Below, piece by piece: positions 1 through 12,600 of a stretch of DNA of 64,000 bases. How positions within the stretch are numbered: position 1 is the stretch's first letter; every line of letters starts with the position of its first letter. Origin of the DNA: Annona cherimola. Taxonomy: Eukaryota > Streptophyta > Magnoliopsida > Magnoliales > Annonaceae. The position numbers were made by a program, and so were the translations under genes. The DNA is taken from assembly GCA_030490835.1 (NCBI GenBank), contig CM059971.1:75100224-75164223 (forward strand), written 5' to 3'. A model generated the notes under the pieces. That model did not search any database. It was not told where the DNA came from and saw only the letters and a program-made list of their open reading frames with translations.

Positions 1-2190
1 TGATACAACAAGCCCGAGAGATGAGATGGAAGCAAGTGGATTACCCATTTCGTTAGAAAAATTTTCAGAAGATATAGTAGATACAAAGCTTAATGGGGCT
101 GTTGGAGATATTTCATAATCACCAACCATAAGCTCCCATGCTTACGATGCGAGCATCTCATTTTATGGAGACATACTTGATGAGCATGTAGTGATCTGGC
201 ATCAAAATCAATCCAGCAAATCCCTGCTGAAATTACTTAGCACTAGATTCCGGTCCAATTGGGAAGTTATTCATACTAAGGGTGTGTTTGGGAATGGGTA
301 AAACTTTTGATGAAAAGTTGTAGAGAGTAGAAGTTGTCAAATGATGTGATATGATAGGGGTAATGATAAGTAATAAATAAGATAAAGTTAAAATAGATAG
401 GTTAGTTGTGTTGGTAGTTGTGTAGAAATGATTTGAAAAGTAAGGTAGTTGTATAGAAAAATGTGAAAAAATGATTAAAAAATAGGATAGTTGTGGAGAG
501 TGAAAAGTTTTAGGTTGAAAAGTTTTAACTTGACAACTTTTCTTTGATAACAAACACACCCTAAATGTTTTCCGGTCCAATGGGGAAGTTATTTATACTA
601 AATGTGAAACTGTAGTCAACTCATAAATGCAGAATTACAGAACGGACTTGTTATCAAAGCCATTGAATGACTATAGTTTTGCTAATGGAGAAAGCAGCAA
701 TTGGAATCATGACCACCCATCGACGGGTGTCAGAGAAAGGTCTCAAGCACCACCAGGGCAGGGGAGTGTGCAGGCTGATGTCTTCCACTCTGTAAGAAGT
801 TGGATGGAATCAGAAAGAGATGATTCACATCGATATCCATTGTCGAGGGACTCCAGCTATTAGTGGGAGCCTCACAGCACTTATATATGAGAAGGGCGGA
901 CCATCAGATTACAGGCATGAACAGCTTGTGACTAGCCCCAATTCTTATGAATCAGATAAGCTCAATTATCTTGAGAAGGATTGGTTAGAACTCTTGAAGA
1001 AGGTTGAGGAATTGCGTGACCAGCTAAGCTGTTCATTCGAGCAAAGAGAAAAAGGGGAAGAGAAACTCCCCACCAGAAGCAACCCTCGGGAAAACCAATG
1101 GCGATCGAGCTGTGTTCCAAATCACCTTAGTCTCGAGCCTCTACCACACAATGATATGAGCTATCTTCTAGGCCATCGTCAACCATACATCCAGAGGAAG
1201 ACCACGTTACACCAATATGGACTGTCTCAAATGTCGTTTTCCAAGCAACCAACTAGCTGCCAGCTTCACTATAACCATGCCTACCCTCATTGCTGTTGTG
1301 AAGGCGGGCAATTCCCTTCTCATTCGCCAGCTACCGGCTATAGCAGATCTGGACTTGCTCAGCAGTCTCAACCCTTTACCAGATATTCAAGCTTCTATTC
1401 CTCCGGTTCTACTGCTTCTCAGCCACAGTTGTCTGCGGGCTTCTCACAGCGTTAATGTATTCCTTATCGACATGATCAACGGAGGCTGTCAGGCATGAGA
1501 TTGAGAAGCTGCAGCACAGAGAGAGATGTCAGGCAGCCAAACGACATTGCCTTCATGTTGCCAATGGCGCCCCCCTTCGTCATATGTAACCACTGTTGGA
1601 AGGCGTTACAGCTGCCAGCAGATTTTCTTCTGTCGAGGAAACGACGCCATAAGCTGTTGTGCGGATACTATTCTATAATTCTCACATTTTCGCTTCGCAG
1701 AAATAAATACAGTGCCTCATCCTCATCTCCCATGGATGAAAATCTGCAAGCTAATTCAGTCTCGTTCTTTGATGATTATGGGGTGTCCATCCGTAAAAGC
1801 TACTCCATTGATGCAAGCCCATGTCGTTTACCTCTTCAAATTATTACAATCGAAGCGGTTGGAATGGCAAGAAGCTAAATGGGAGTAGCTTTATAAAGCC
1901 ATGAGCAGATGAAAGACAGACGACGATGATCTTTAAGCAATCTGATGAGCAGCCTGGGGACCCAAATGAATCACCACCATTAGAAGGACCGTTTGATGTC
2001 AACAGAGCATATCACCACTCCATCGGCTTATGGGCTATTCTTGGGCTATTCTTCGGTCAACGAAGTTCTTCATGGTCCCAAAGAATCAAGATTCCAGCAT
2101 GTAGAATGGGAATAGCATTTTATCACCCTAAGCACAAGCACTTAGGAATTTGTCTAGGAAACAAGTGGTCTTCCCGCGGCACATAAATCT
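1..2190 (+). pseudogene. EDR4-like (DUF3133 zinc-ribbon) pseudogene, 5' end outside window
   Basis: Broken remains of a gene of the ENHANCED DISEASE RESISTANCE 4 family, plant proteins with a C-terminal DUF3133 zinc ribbon linked to defence regulation. Family-like pieces appear in order but in different frames: an acidic N-terminal stretch in frame 2 from the window start, stopped by TAA at 116-118; a piece at 627-863; a piece at 820-1455 with the typical YLEKDWLELLKKVEELRDQL coiled region; a zinc-ribbon piece at 1495-1878 (APPFVICNHCWKALQLPADF, then a CGYYS stretch where I expect CGxCS, so a metal Cys is lost); and a C-terminal LHRLMGYS-like peptide near 2010-2060 disturbed by a short duplication. 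A MITE interrupts it at 280-561. Several independent stops and frameshifts make a working product very unlikely. The family call rests on motif recognition; an odd splice form is a weak alternative. Confidence 0.75.
280..561 (+). mobile_element. Tourist-like MITE, reference copy
   Basis: A 282-bp element with near-perfect terminal inverted repeats: GGGTGTGTTTGGGA at the left, CAAACACACCC at the right. It is flanked by TAA on both sides (277-279, 562-564), which fits a PIF/Harbinger Tourist-type TWA target. It has no coding capacity. Internal landmarks recur in many copies across the window: gataaaacttttgatgaaaag, ataaagttaaaatagata, and repeated gtagttgt blocks. It sits inside the EDR4-like pseudogene between two 32-bp direct copies (248-279 and 570-601) of the host sequence. 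Confidence 0.85.
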
Positions 2191-2213
2191 TGTAAAGAAC
2201 TAAAAGCAATGAA

Positions 2214-2408
2214 GATAGGTCAAAGCAACGATGATTCTTGGCGTTCGTTGAGCATGCCTGTCATCACCATCTCGTCCCCGTAATGCATTTACATCTCAAT
2301 CTCTTCCAAATATACATATTTCGTTAGCAAACATAAGATACAGTGCTAAGATGGGTCAAAGCAACAATGATCCTCGACATTCGTTGAGCATGACCGTAAT
2401 CACCATCG
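2214..2408 (+). repeat. Diverged direct duplication, 136-bp offset
   Basis: The sequence at about 2214-2272 (ggtcaaagcaacgatgattc then cgttcgttgagcatg) recurs at about 2350-2408 with scattered substitutions. It lies just downstream of the EDR4-like pseudogene and probably reflects a duplicated 3' flank. No coding capacity is seen. Confidence 0.65.
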
Positions 2409-3600
2409 ATTGCAGTCATCTCCAAACGGAAGCTGTATCCTTGTATAATGGTATAATGGTTACGTGCGTCATTTAAGGAAAAAAAAAACAGCATGCGAAT
2501 GACGCGTTTTAACGTGTTATTTGTCAACGTTGTGACTAAAATGCAAATGAGCCGAAGTTTTTGGGGTTTAAAATATAAACAGTTAAATTTAAAAGTTTAA
2601 AATGCAAATAAATAAAGTTTAAAAGTTTAAAATACAAAAAATTATTCTCGACTCAATTATTCATACTCATAAGATTTATATTTTGCTAAAACTCGAATAT
2701 GGTTCAGTCCATTGCCCTTTTTGCCTGAGGTTAAACCCCAATAAGAATAACAAATAATTATCTTGAAGGATGACAGACACTTAAATGTGGCTGGCATAGG
2801 ATTTTGGAGTACATCTGCAAAAACTTTCTTGGTTTCTAAACTTTTTGTTTTGTTTTGTTTGTGGCCTTTTTTAAAGCAAATATAAAAATGATTAACCTTT
2901 CCAATTATTTGTATATGTGGAATCGGCACGAAGACATTACCAGTAAGAAAAGGGAAAGAAAATTACTGACAAAGCGACAGCGCAAAACTGAGCATAAGGA
3001 AAATAGGTGGCCGACAAAATATAAATAGGTTTTTTAGTATGCAGTACGTACTACTAGGGAAAAGATTCTTTCTAATCAAACATTAGAAAAATACTCGAAA
3101 CTTACTCATGATGAATAAAAGCCGGTATCATAACTTTCTCACATTACGTGATGGGAGGTAGGTAGCTTAAGTTGATCATCTTCTCACGTGATGACACGAA
3201 TCACAAGAAACCTTATGCGACATGAGACAGTAGAAGCATATTTCGCATCGAAAAAAGAGAACCTAAATAAAAAGTGAAAGATTGTCCAAGAAGTTATTTG
3301 CATTTGCACCCCCTATTTGTGATTTTGCAAAATTTACCCATATTTATTTTGCAAAAAGTGTTCCCTTGGCTGCTATGATTATGATTATTATTATTTTTAT
3401 GACATATTATATTATTAATTATTATTATTATTATTTTTGTAAAACACCATAAGCATGCGTCGGCACCGTCTTCAATGCGACGTGTCCATCGCCGCGAGGC
3501 CGAGACACACCGCAAGCGAATCGGCTGCCACGTGGTAAAATAATGTTAGTTACGTTCCCCTTGGGTACGTAAGGTTACGTTTCCAGACTTTCTCTTGCGC
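2409..3600. other. Gene-free spacer upstream of the PSMD5-like gene
   Basis: AT-rich DNA with short repeats of an aaagtttaaaatgcaaat type near 2560-2640 and an imperfect ATT/TTA microsatellite at about 3376-3437. The final 150 bases become GC-richer (3460-3690) and probably include the promoter and 5' leader of the next gene. I could not assign a TATA box or start site with confidence. Confidence 0.5.
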
Positions 3601-3689
3601 CGTGAGCGTTGCTCCTCCTCCCCGCCTAAGCCAAAGAGGACAGCAGAGTAGCAGACAAAGCTCCTCTCGTAGCAGCCGCATCGCCAGCC

Positions 3690-6600
3690 ATGGAAGACGA
3701 TCAAGCTCAAAACCTAAAACTTCTGGCAGTAGCGGCTTCCGATTTCGCATCTTATCCCGGTATTATCCTCCTCATTCTCACCGATTCCCCGTACGCATGC
3801 TCCATGGCTGTGAGTTTGCTTGATCATAAGCATAGGCGTGCTGCATTTCGAACTTCTGGAAGCCTATATATATTCCGTGGTTTTGGATGCAGGTGCGCAG
3901 TCCGATGCTTCTGTGAAGGAATTCCTCGATCGATTCCCTCTTCCTCTGATATTGAGGTACTTTTGATTCTCTCTTTCATTTCCATTTCGTGGTTTCTGTA
4001 GTGATTTCTACCGGGGAAACGATAGGTCGCTGCAACTGGTCCTGCTTTTCCTGCTTATTTGGGGAGCTTTGTTAACGAGTCAGTCTATCCGATTCTTTTG
4101 CTTTGCATGCGCGCATTCGCAGTCATGTCATTGATGTGATTGTTGAGGATATTCTGATTTACCGAATAGCTTTCTGCTGAACATAAGATTCTGAGACAAT
4201 ATAGGAGTCGATTTTTTTTTATTTTTAATATACACATATTCGTTCATGGAGAAGTAATGTACGTCTTCCATTTTTCTCTGTCTTTGTAGTGCTCTTGAAA
4301 GCTACTCAGATGCGCCTGCGTTGGAAAGTACAGTAGTTTCTTGCCTAGAAAGAATATTCAAAACTAGATACGGTGCTTCTTTTATCCCACAATACATGGT
4401 ATGTGCCCCCCAGTTCTGACTGATATTTTCATTTCACATGTTTCCATTCACTTAAGTTGCTTGGCTTGGTTGGATGTAAGGCTTACATGATTATCTCCTT
4501 TAGTAGATCAACGGGTAGTATTTTTCATTTCTTTGAGATAATGAAACGAGTTGATTCAGATGCTTCGGCATGTTAAATTGATTAGCAGTTGAGCAATATC
4601 TGATGGCATAAGGGGGAAGAAAATCCTCTTTGAAACATGAAACTTGGAAGAATTGGAGAATGTGTCATCACTTCAGAAATTTTGGTAACAAAAATTCCCT
4701 TTTCCTTTAAAATTAAAGACCAAAGAGTTAGCTATTGTGGAGAGAATATTCATGTAGCATATCCTATAATAAAAATAGGCAGACAATGTCAAAAGAAAAG
4801 AAATGTCAAATAAGATTTTCTCAGATGAGAACAGAATTTTAGAATATGAGAACATAAAAGTTTTCTTATTTCCCCTGTTATTTAGATCTTTCAACTGCAT
4901 CTTCTATTACAACCTTAAAAGATATATGCTTTGGTTTCGAGCAAGGTCCATTCAATTGAAGACACCTATCAAGTGATTTTTGGTGCATTCATGTCATGCT
5001 ATATGACATTATCGTGCTTCATGTATTCATGTCATGTTAGATGTCATTCACATGCTTTAAAGTCAGATTTTGTGTTGATGCTACTTCAAAACCTTTGTAG
5101 AGATCAAAATTTGAGACTGGGGATCACAGTAGCTGTCTCTTGTGCCTGGAATATCATTACGAAGTACCAACATTGCTAATGTTCTGAATTTCCTTTCCTA
5201 ACTGTCTTTCATATTTTTGGAGATGTTGTTGAACAAAAAGGCAAGGCATTATCTTTTCTCTAATGCATTTCTAATGCTTGAACTGAGTGAATATTTCTTC
5301 TTAATAACTCTTGCAGATAATCCTTGACTCTGGGTTTCTTGCCATGCCTAAGATTTTTCTCAGTTATCCTCCTGAGGATCGACAATAGAATTCTAGGTGT
5401 TATATAATTCTAATGACATTTGATGCTATTCCTTGAGATTAGATGGAAAGATAGGTGATTTGTTTTGCATGCCATTACGATAGATACTATCATGAGAAAT
5501 AGATTCTCATTTTGCAGTCTGTGAACTGCGAACTATTTCATCATTTGCTTAGCATCTATTTGGATGAGTTTACTGTATCGAAGTTTTGATTAGCTCATTG
5601 CAATTTGCAGGGTACTAGTTGTTGTTCATGTTCATGTCAACGCATACTTTCTTTTTGCAGTTTAGGTCCTTTCGTTATGAGGTAAACAGAATGGGGAAAA
5701 AATTTGTAGAAAAATATTTTTAAAAGTGAGTGATGTGATATGGTAGGGGTAATGATTAAGAGTAAATAAGATAAAGATAAAATAGATAGGATAGTTCTAT
5801 GGAAAGATGCAGAAAAAGACTGGAATGTAGAGATAATAATAATAAAAAAAGCAGGTTATAAGATTTCAAATCATATCAGGACGTGTGTAGGGAGTGAGGA
5901 AGTTTATATGTGCGTGTGTGTGTATATATATATCAATGTTGTCGAAACTGAACTGGTTAACTAGACGATCCATAGACTGGTCTGGTTTGAACCAGTTTAA
6001 CAGTTTGTGAAAATTGGATTGAACCAGTGTGTTAGTAATTCATACTTTTATACGATGTAGCAATTTTATGTTATATGAAATATACACTTTAGAGAAGATA
6101 AAAAATTAAATTTTAATTGTTCTCAGATCTCACGTCTTATATGGTATCTGATACTACAAAAATAAAAACAAATTACATACATATGATATGCATAGGCAAT
6201 AGAAATCGTGCATAAGGCACCAAATACACCCCAATGCACCTTGTTTTTCTCTCCCTCTACCTGAGCCCACCCCCCTCTCCCTTCTTTTTCTCTTTCCTTA
6301 CCCCATTAATTCAATGCTCCCATTCTCTGAGTATTCTATCTACGTTTTCTTTCTCCAACAGCTTCTCCCATCCCATCTTCTTCTGAAGCCATTAACGATG
6401 AGTTTTTAGGAATACAATGACAACAAAGAAAGTGAAGAACTGGATTAATCGGCCAGTCATAAGTCCGGTTGAATTGCCGGTTCAACCGGTTTTCAACAAC
6501 TAGATGCTTCCAATTGGAAACTGCTGTTGATTGGATTGACATGGTGGCCAGTTCATGGTTGAGCCGGTCCGACCTGGTTTTTCCAGCTTTAATATATATT

Positions 6601-9600
6601 GGGGATGATTCAATGCAAACATTTACATGGCCTCTTTTTTTTTTTTTCAATTTTTTTTTGTTAATTATCTTGCACTATATGTGAGAAGCATGATGCATGG
6701 TTTGGACCTTATAAAAAATGAAAAGATGTTGAAAAGAATAAAAAAAAAATCAAGCAGTTGTATTCTAATGTTTGTTGCATTGAAGATTTTTCCATATATG
6801 CACCTCATACCAAATGGAACTTTATTTGGAAGCATTTCATGGAAGCTTAGTCCATATGCAAACTATTGAATTTATTTTCATGGGATATGGTTCTGTATTC
6901 TTTTGATAGGTTTAGTTACTTGGTTATGGAGGCTAATGCAATCTTTTGAATTTGCTTTCTTGACCTGCACAACTTTGAAATATTATTTTCTCATTAGTAC
7001 AATTTATACCCTTAAAATAGAAATTTGTCATGAAAAAAGAACATTTTCTAAACATTAATAGACAGTCTGGTTTGGCCTTTTTACCTTCATTGTGCTAGAA
7101 AAATTAATGATGTAATTTTATTCTTTTAGTCATTTGCATAAGTTGGTCTATGCTAATGTAATTTTCTACATTTTTGTACAATTTTCTCTCCTTTCAGCCA
7201 TTTGTGCGAGCTGGTCTGCAGGCAAACTCTCAGTTGATCAGACGCTTAGCTTGTAACACTGTATGTACCACCAAACCAAAGTTATTGAATTGTATTAGCC
7301 AAATATCAATTCTTATATGTTCTTCCTATGGTTCTTTTTGAACAGGTTTCTTACCTTTTGGAGAATGTTAATGGGGATGGTGGGACTGCTGTGCAGCTTG
7401 TTATTGATTACGGAATATATCCACTTTTGGTTGATTGCCTGATTGATGGGTAAATGATTTATTTCTTTTGTTAGTTTACTTTAACTTGTAATTACTTGAA
7501 GGAACTGGCTAATAGGATGGAGCTGTTATAATTAATCTTGTTTTTTGTTTTTGTAACTCCTGGGTTCAGAAGTCATAATATTGAACTGCAATTCCATCGT
7601 AGGCAGCATTTGAGTACTTGAGTTGCTTTGTGCTTATTTTGAAACTCTGATTTCAGTTTTACTTTTGCCTTCAGCAATGAACTTGTCATGGCAGCTTCAA
7701 CTGATGCTATTGCGAGTCTTGCCAGGTTTTCTCATGGACTTGTAAGTACTGCAATTTCCATTCAGCTGTTAGGGCAGATACTTCTTAGCTGTCATTTGCA
7801 AGAAACATGCCATGTTATATTCTACTGAGTCTGTTCTGTTCCTCTTATGTCAAGGGTATCATCTTCCCATCAAATGGTCATGATGCTTTGCATCTCAAAA
7901 ATATTGCAATGGAGTGTTCATCACTGGTATGATGGTTTAATGCTTTATACTTATGCAATATTCAGTGTGATTCTGACAAAGTCGTTTCTATGATTTTTGG
8001 GTAATGATTCAGTACATACATGCATCCTGAGCCTCAATATGTACAACTTTTTCGTTTTTTTCATTCTTATGAGATCCCATATATGGTCTTTGTATATACC
8101 AAAATATACCATTTTGGTTTTTTATAGATTTTTAGAATTTCCAAAAAATACAGTTTTATCCTATAAAGAAATATATAGAAAGAAATTCAAAAATAGTAAA
8201 ATTTGATATATGAACTAAATACATCTGGAGCCACGTAAAAAGAAAACAAAAAAAAAAAAAAAAAGGAAAAAAAACCCTCAAAACACCTGTATGTGTTGAG
8301 GCTTGGTATGCACATATTGAATCATTACCCTTTATTTATTATTATTATTTTTTTTTGGGGGTTCTATTTTCCTAGTTTATTCCTTGTTGTGGGTTACCTT
8401 AGCTATTGTCAAATTTCAAAAATTTGTCACCGTAGTCTAAAGATGATGATTCTTCTAGTGTTTGGAAACATTGACTGATCTATCCGCTGGTTGATTATTC
8501 TCAGTTTTGACAATACTTCTTATTCATGCTCTTGTTTTTGGTTACTTGCTTATGACCTTTTCTAGAATTGTTAGTGATTAGAAGGTATAAAAATTCAAGT
8601 TATCTTTCTGTATTTGAGAATCTTTTATGACCAGATTCCTTTTCAGATAACCGTTTAAAAAGGCTACATAACTCATGTATCTATGGTCTTCCTAATAAAC
8701 TGCTGTATCTTGGCTCTTGAGTCTCTTAATATGGATTTCTGTTTTGAAATGTGGTGTCTACTGACTATAAGGTTTTTTTATGCAATATGTTCAACTGAGG
8801 CCTATGGCTGTATGGATGCATTACAAGAGCATCTACTGTTATTTATCTCCTTGTAGGTGCTAAAGAGGTTATTTGATACATGCTGATAATCCAACTTGTC
8901 AGCATTTTTCGCAGACATAAACTCCAATTCATCATCCTAGGTCGTTTCCCATCTATGTGGGATTAGCTGCATAGATTCCGTTTTGCCATTTTTAATAATT
9001 ATAAACTAAGTTTTTAGTAATCTTTAACATTATCATATCTTGTTTAATTACTTCTATCCTTGTTTTTTAGGTCTTCCTTTGATTCTCATGCTGCCTCCTA
9101 TTCGAATGAGCTCAGCTCTCCTAACTGGTCTCATTTTAGGCCTCCGTTTAACATATCCAAACTACCTTAGTTTGTTTTTCCTCATTTTATTATCCATTAA
9201 CTTCACCTTTAGATGATCTCAGCTCATCCACCTTAATGTTCTCATTTCTACTACACTCATTTTATGCATATAATGTTTCTTTAACTACTCAACATTCTGT
9301 CTTGTCGAGCTAGTCTAATTGCTGTCTTATAATTATTTTTTAAAATTTAATTGTAACTCGACGGTCACATAACCTGAAGTACTTTATCATTTCTTCCATC
9401 TCACTTGGTTTCTATTTATGATGTCTTTCTCAGTTTCCCAATTCTCCTGAACTACCAATCCTAAATGCTGAAAGTGATCTGTTCTTGGTAGTTGGTACTA
9501 CTTGTTCCGAAATCTTAATTGATTCCTAACCTATGTGCTCATTATTATTAAAGTTGTATTTTGTATATTCATTTTTTGTGCGACTAATTCTAAAACCATT

Positions 9601-12600
9601 AGATTTTAGAGCATCTTTCCACATTTAATTCCAAGTTTGTCTTTCCACGTTTAATTCCAAGTTTACTCTTCTGGTTTCATCTATTAGGACTATCATCATC
9701 ATCATCATCCTAAGCCATTTCCTAGGGTTTTGTAAGTCAAGAGTGTTTCCTTAATTTTCCTGCCTGGTTACATATCTTTGTTCTAACTGCTGTGATACAC
9801 TGGCTTTCTCTATAATTCCCTTATTGCACCTTCTCCACATTATTTTGCTTACTGCGTACATATCTATTCATAGGAAACAGCACAAGATTTCAAACTACTA
9901 AGGAATGTGGTAACATAATGTCCTATTTTGATTTTCTGCAGACTCAACACTTTGATACTATAACTTATATAGGCTGAAGCCTTGTCAAGAGCTTCTTTTT
10001 ACAGTGATTTTAAACATTTTTGAATGTTTTGAAATTCGTGCAAAAACACTGTTATAGCCAAATGAGTTTTCCATGTTAGCAGCGAAATAGTGCCCCCCCC
10101 CCCCCTCCTTCCAGAATTTGCCACCAAGCCTTGGTCTTTTAGCTTTGCGAGGCTTAACCATGGGATAGATGTTCTCTCACCTTCTTGATGTCATTCTTCA
10201 TGTTCTTGATGGCTTTTCATTGATATTCCAGGCGCGAATGCGGGTGTTAGGCCTAATTGCAAAACTCTTTTCGGTTTCTAGCTTGGCTGCATCAGCAGTT
10301 TATGATTCTAATCTCCTTGGTTTATTGGAGGCTGAAGTCAATAATAAAAGTGATGTACTTATGACTTTGAGTGCACTGGAACTCCTTTATGAGGTAACGA
10401 GTTAAATATTTGATTCACTCAATTTTTATCATGCTGTACTGTTGGCACTCTCATCTTTTTTTTTTTTTTTTGGATTGATATTTATACGTTATGACAACTG
10501 ATATTACAATCAGACACTAAAACCCCCACTATCAGGGGGGGAAATTGCAAATATTACACCAGCAGCCAGCGGGATTTGTACACACGCTAGTTGCATGAGC
10601 ACCAGCCGTGGTGGTATCTATGTTGCTGATATGTTACTGCTATTAGCTGTTGTAGACAACAGTAACAAAACTACTGCAATCTTATACCACTTGTAATGCC
10701 ATATCTTCTCTGCTACCTTGGAAATCAAACAAGGTGATAACTGCTTGCCTGTAGTTCTGGTTACCTATCATGCCTTGCAGCTCTGCCGTTCTCAAAATGT
10801 GTGGATGTCATAACTTGTGCTTTATATGAAAGATGGTAACTTTGTGATGGCAATGGTTACAGACAGGCGACACTGTTCTATACAAGTTAGCTCTCACAGC
10901 AATCGTGGTCATTGTTTGTGTTTCAAAGTTTGTTCTCACAGCAGTCATGGAAATTATTTGTGTTTCATATTTTTCAATAGGAGTTCACTTTCACAGCAAT
11001 TACAACAGCAATTATTTATGTTACAGTTTTCAAGACTAATAACACGGCTATGATGTTGATTATTTTTGTTTGCAGTCTTCATTGATTTTTTCATGCCTGA
11101 TTATGTTTATACCTTTTCAAATATGAATGAAAAATACTATATTACATTGAAAGTATTGATATTAAATTTAAGCATGCCAATATTTGGTTTTCTCATTTTT
11201 GTATAAAATGTTATTAAGCTTGATTGTAGCACCTGATGTTTGGATTGTCCTCAACTTTTAAGTCTGAGGGCTGATTGGCTTAGTGTCTACAGGAAGCAAA
11301 TTTCCTGCCGCGTGGCTCATTTATGTGAAGCTTTTCATTCTAGCATCTCACAGATGCTGTTTTACATGGTTTGCAATGGTAAAAGCCAGATTTCGTTATC
11401 TGGCCAAACACCTATCGTTAGGAGGCATGCACATTTTGAAATGAGGAAGCCCATCTCCCTCCTACAACCGTAGGTCCAAACAGCCCTAAAGACGACATGG
11501 TGGTTCGAATGTGTATGGGCTACGGCATAGTTTGAAATGCCAGAAATTGATTAGGCTTTCTCTGCACTGGCTGGGTGCTCCACTTCTTCAGTAGAGTAGG
11601 CTTTTCAATAAGTTAAATTCAAAAGCTTTCAAAAGACTGCTTTCGATGGCTTTTATTGGCTAAAAATTAGTGTAGAATTGTATTGTTAAACTGAACAAGT
11701 TTTCAATATTGCTGCTGTCATCTAGTGTTTCTCTCCCATATAGCTTGGCTAATGAAACCTTGGCAATTTGTGGGCGTCATTCCATTCTGCTGTCTTGGTA
11801 TAGTAATCATAAGCTCAAAATTTTCAAATGCCTTTTACTGATTGCTTTTCTGTTTTGTTCTACTCCTCTCTGTTTGTTTGTTGTTTTGTAAGCAATATCC
11901 TCTAAATGAACTTATTACTGTGTGATCAATATGAAGTTAGCTGAATCTCCACATGGGGCGAATTTCCTCCTCAAGACTACATTACTGCAGAGGTTGACGT
12001 CGATGATCAGGTAAGTTAACTGCTATCAGCTAGATTGATTTGCCTCCTAATTTTAAGCCATTGATAATATCTCATTCATTGTTTCAGTGACACTTCTGTG
12101 GAAGCCATTTTACGTTCAAGAGCAGTTTGGATAAGTGGAAGACTTCTTTCCGCAGATAATTTATTTGATGTCACGGATGAATCTAGTATGAATTGATCCA
12201 ATTTTAACTTTTCAAATTCATGTCTTCTTTCTAGCTATTTGTGTAAAAAGGCTCTGAACTGAAGTATTATGTGAAGCCATCAATTTTGTGTAACGGACCA
12301 GAATTTTCTCTTCATTTATGCTTTTTTCTTAATGGATATTACATGAAAAGATGCGCTATGCGTAAATACTTGAATGTGAAAGAAAGTCTCTTCATTCTCC
12401 AGAACCATTCACCATTTTAGGTAGGAAATTGATGTTATTTCTGGGCTGTTGAACTTTCAGATGTTAAAAGTAATCTTTTGGCCATAGATGGAAGGTTGGA
12501 ACTGTTGAAGAATGAAAATACAGATGAACGTGAGAGCGCACTAGAGGCTTTGGGTCTTATTGGAACCTGTAAGTATTCCAACTAATTTTGGTAAAATGCT

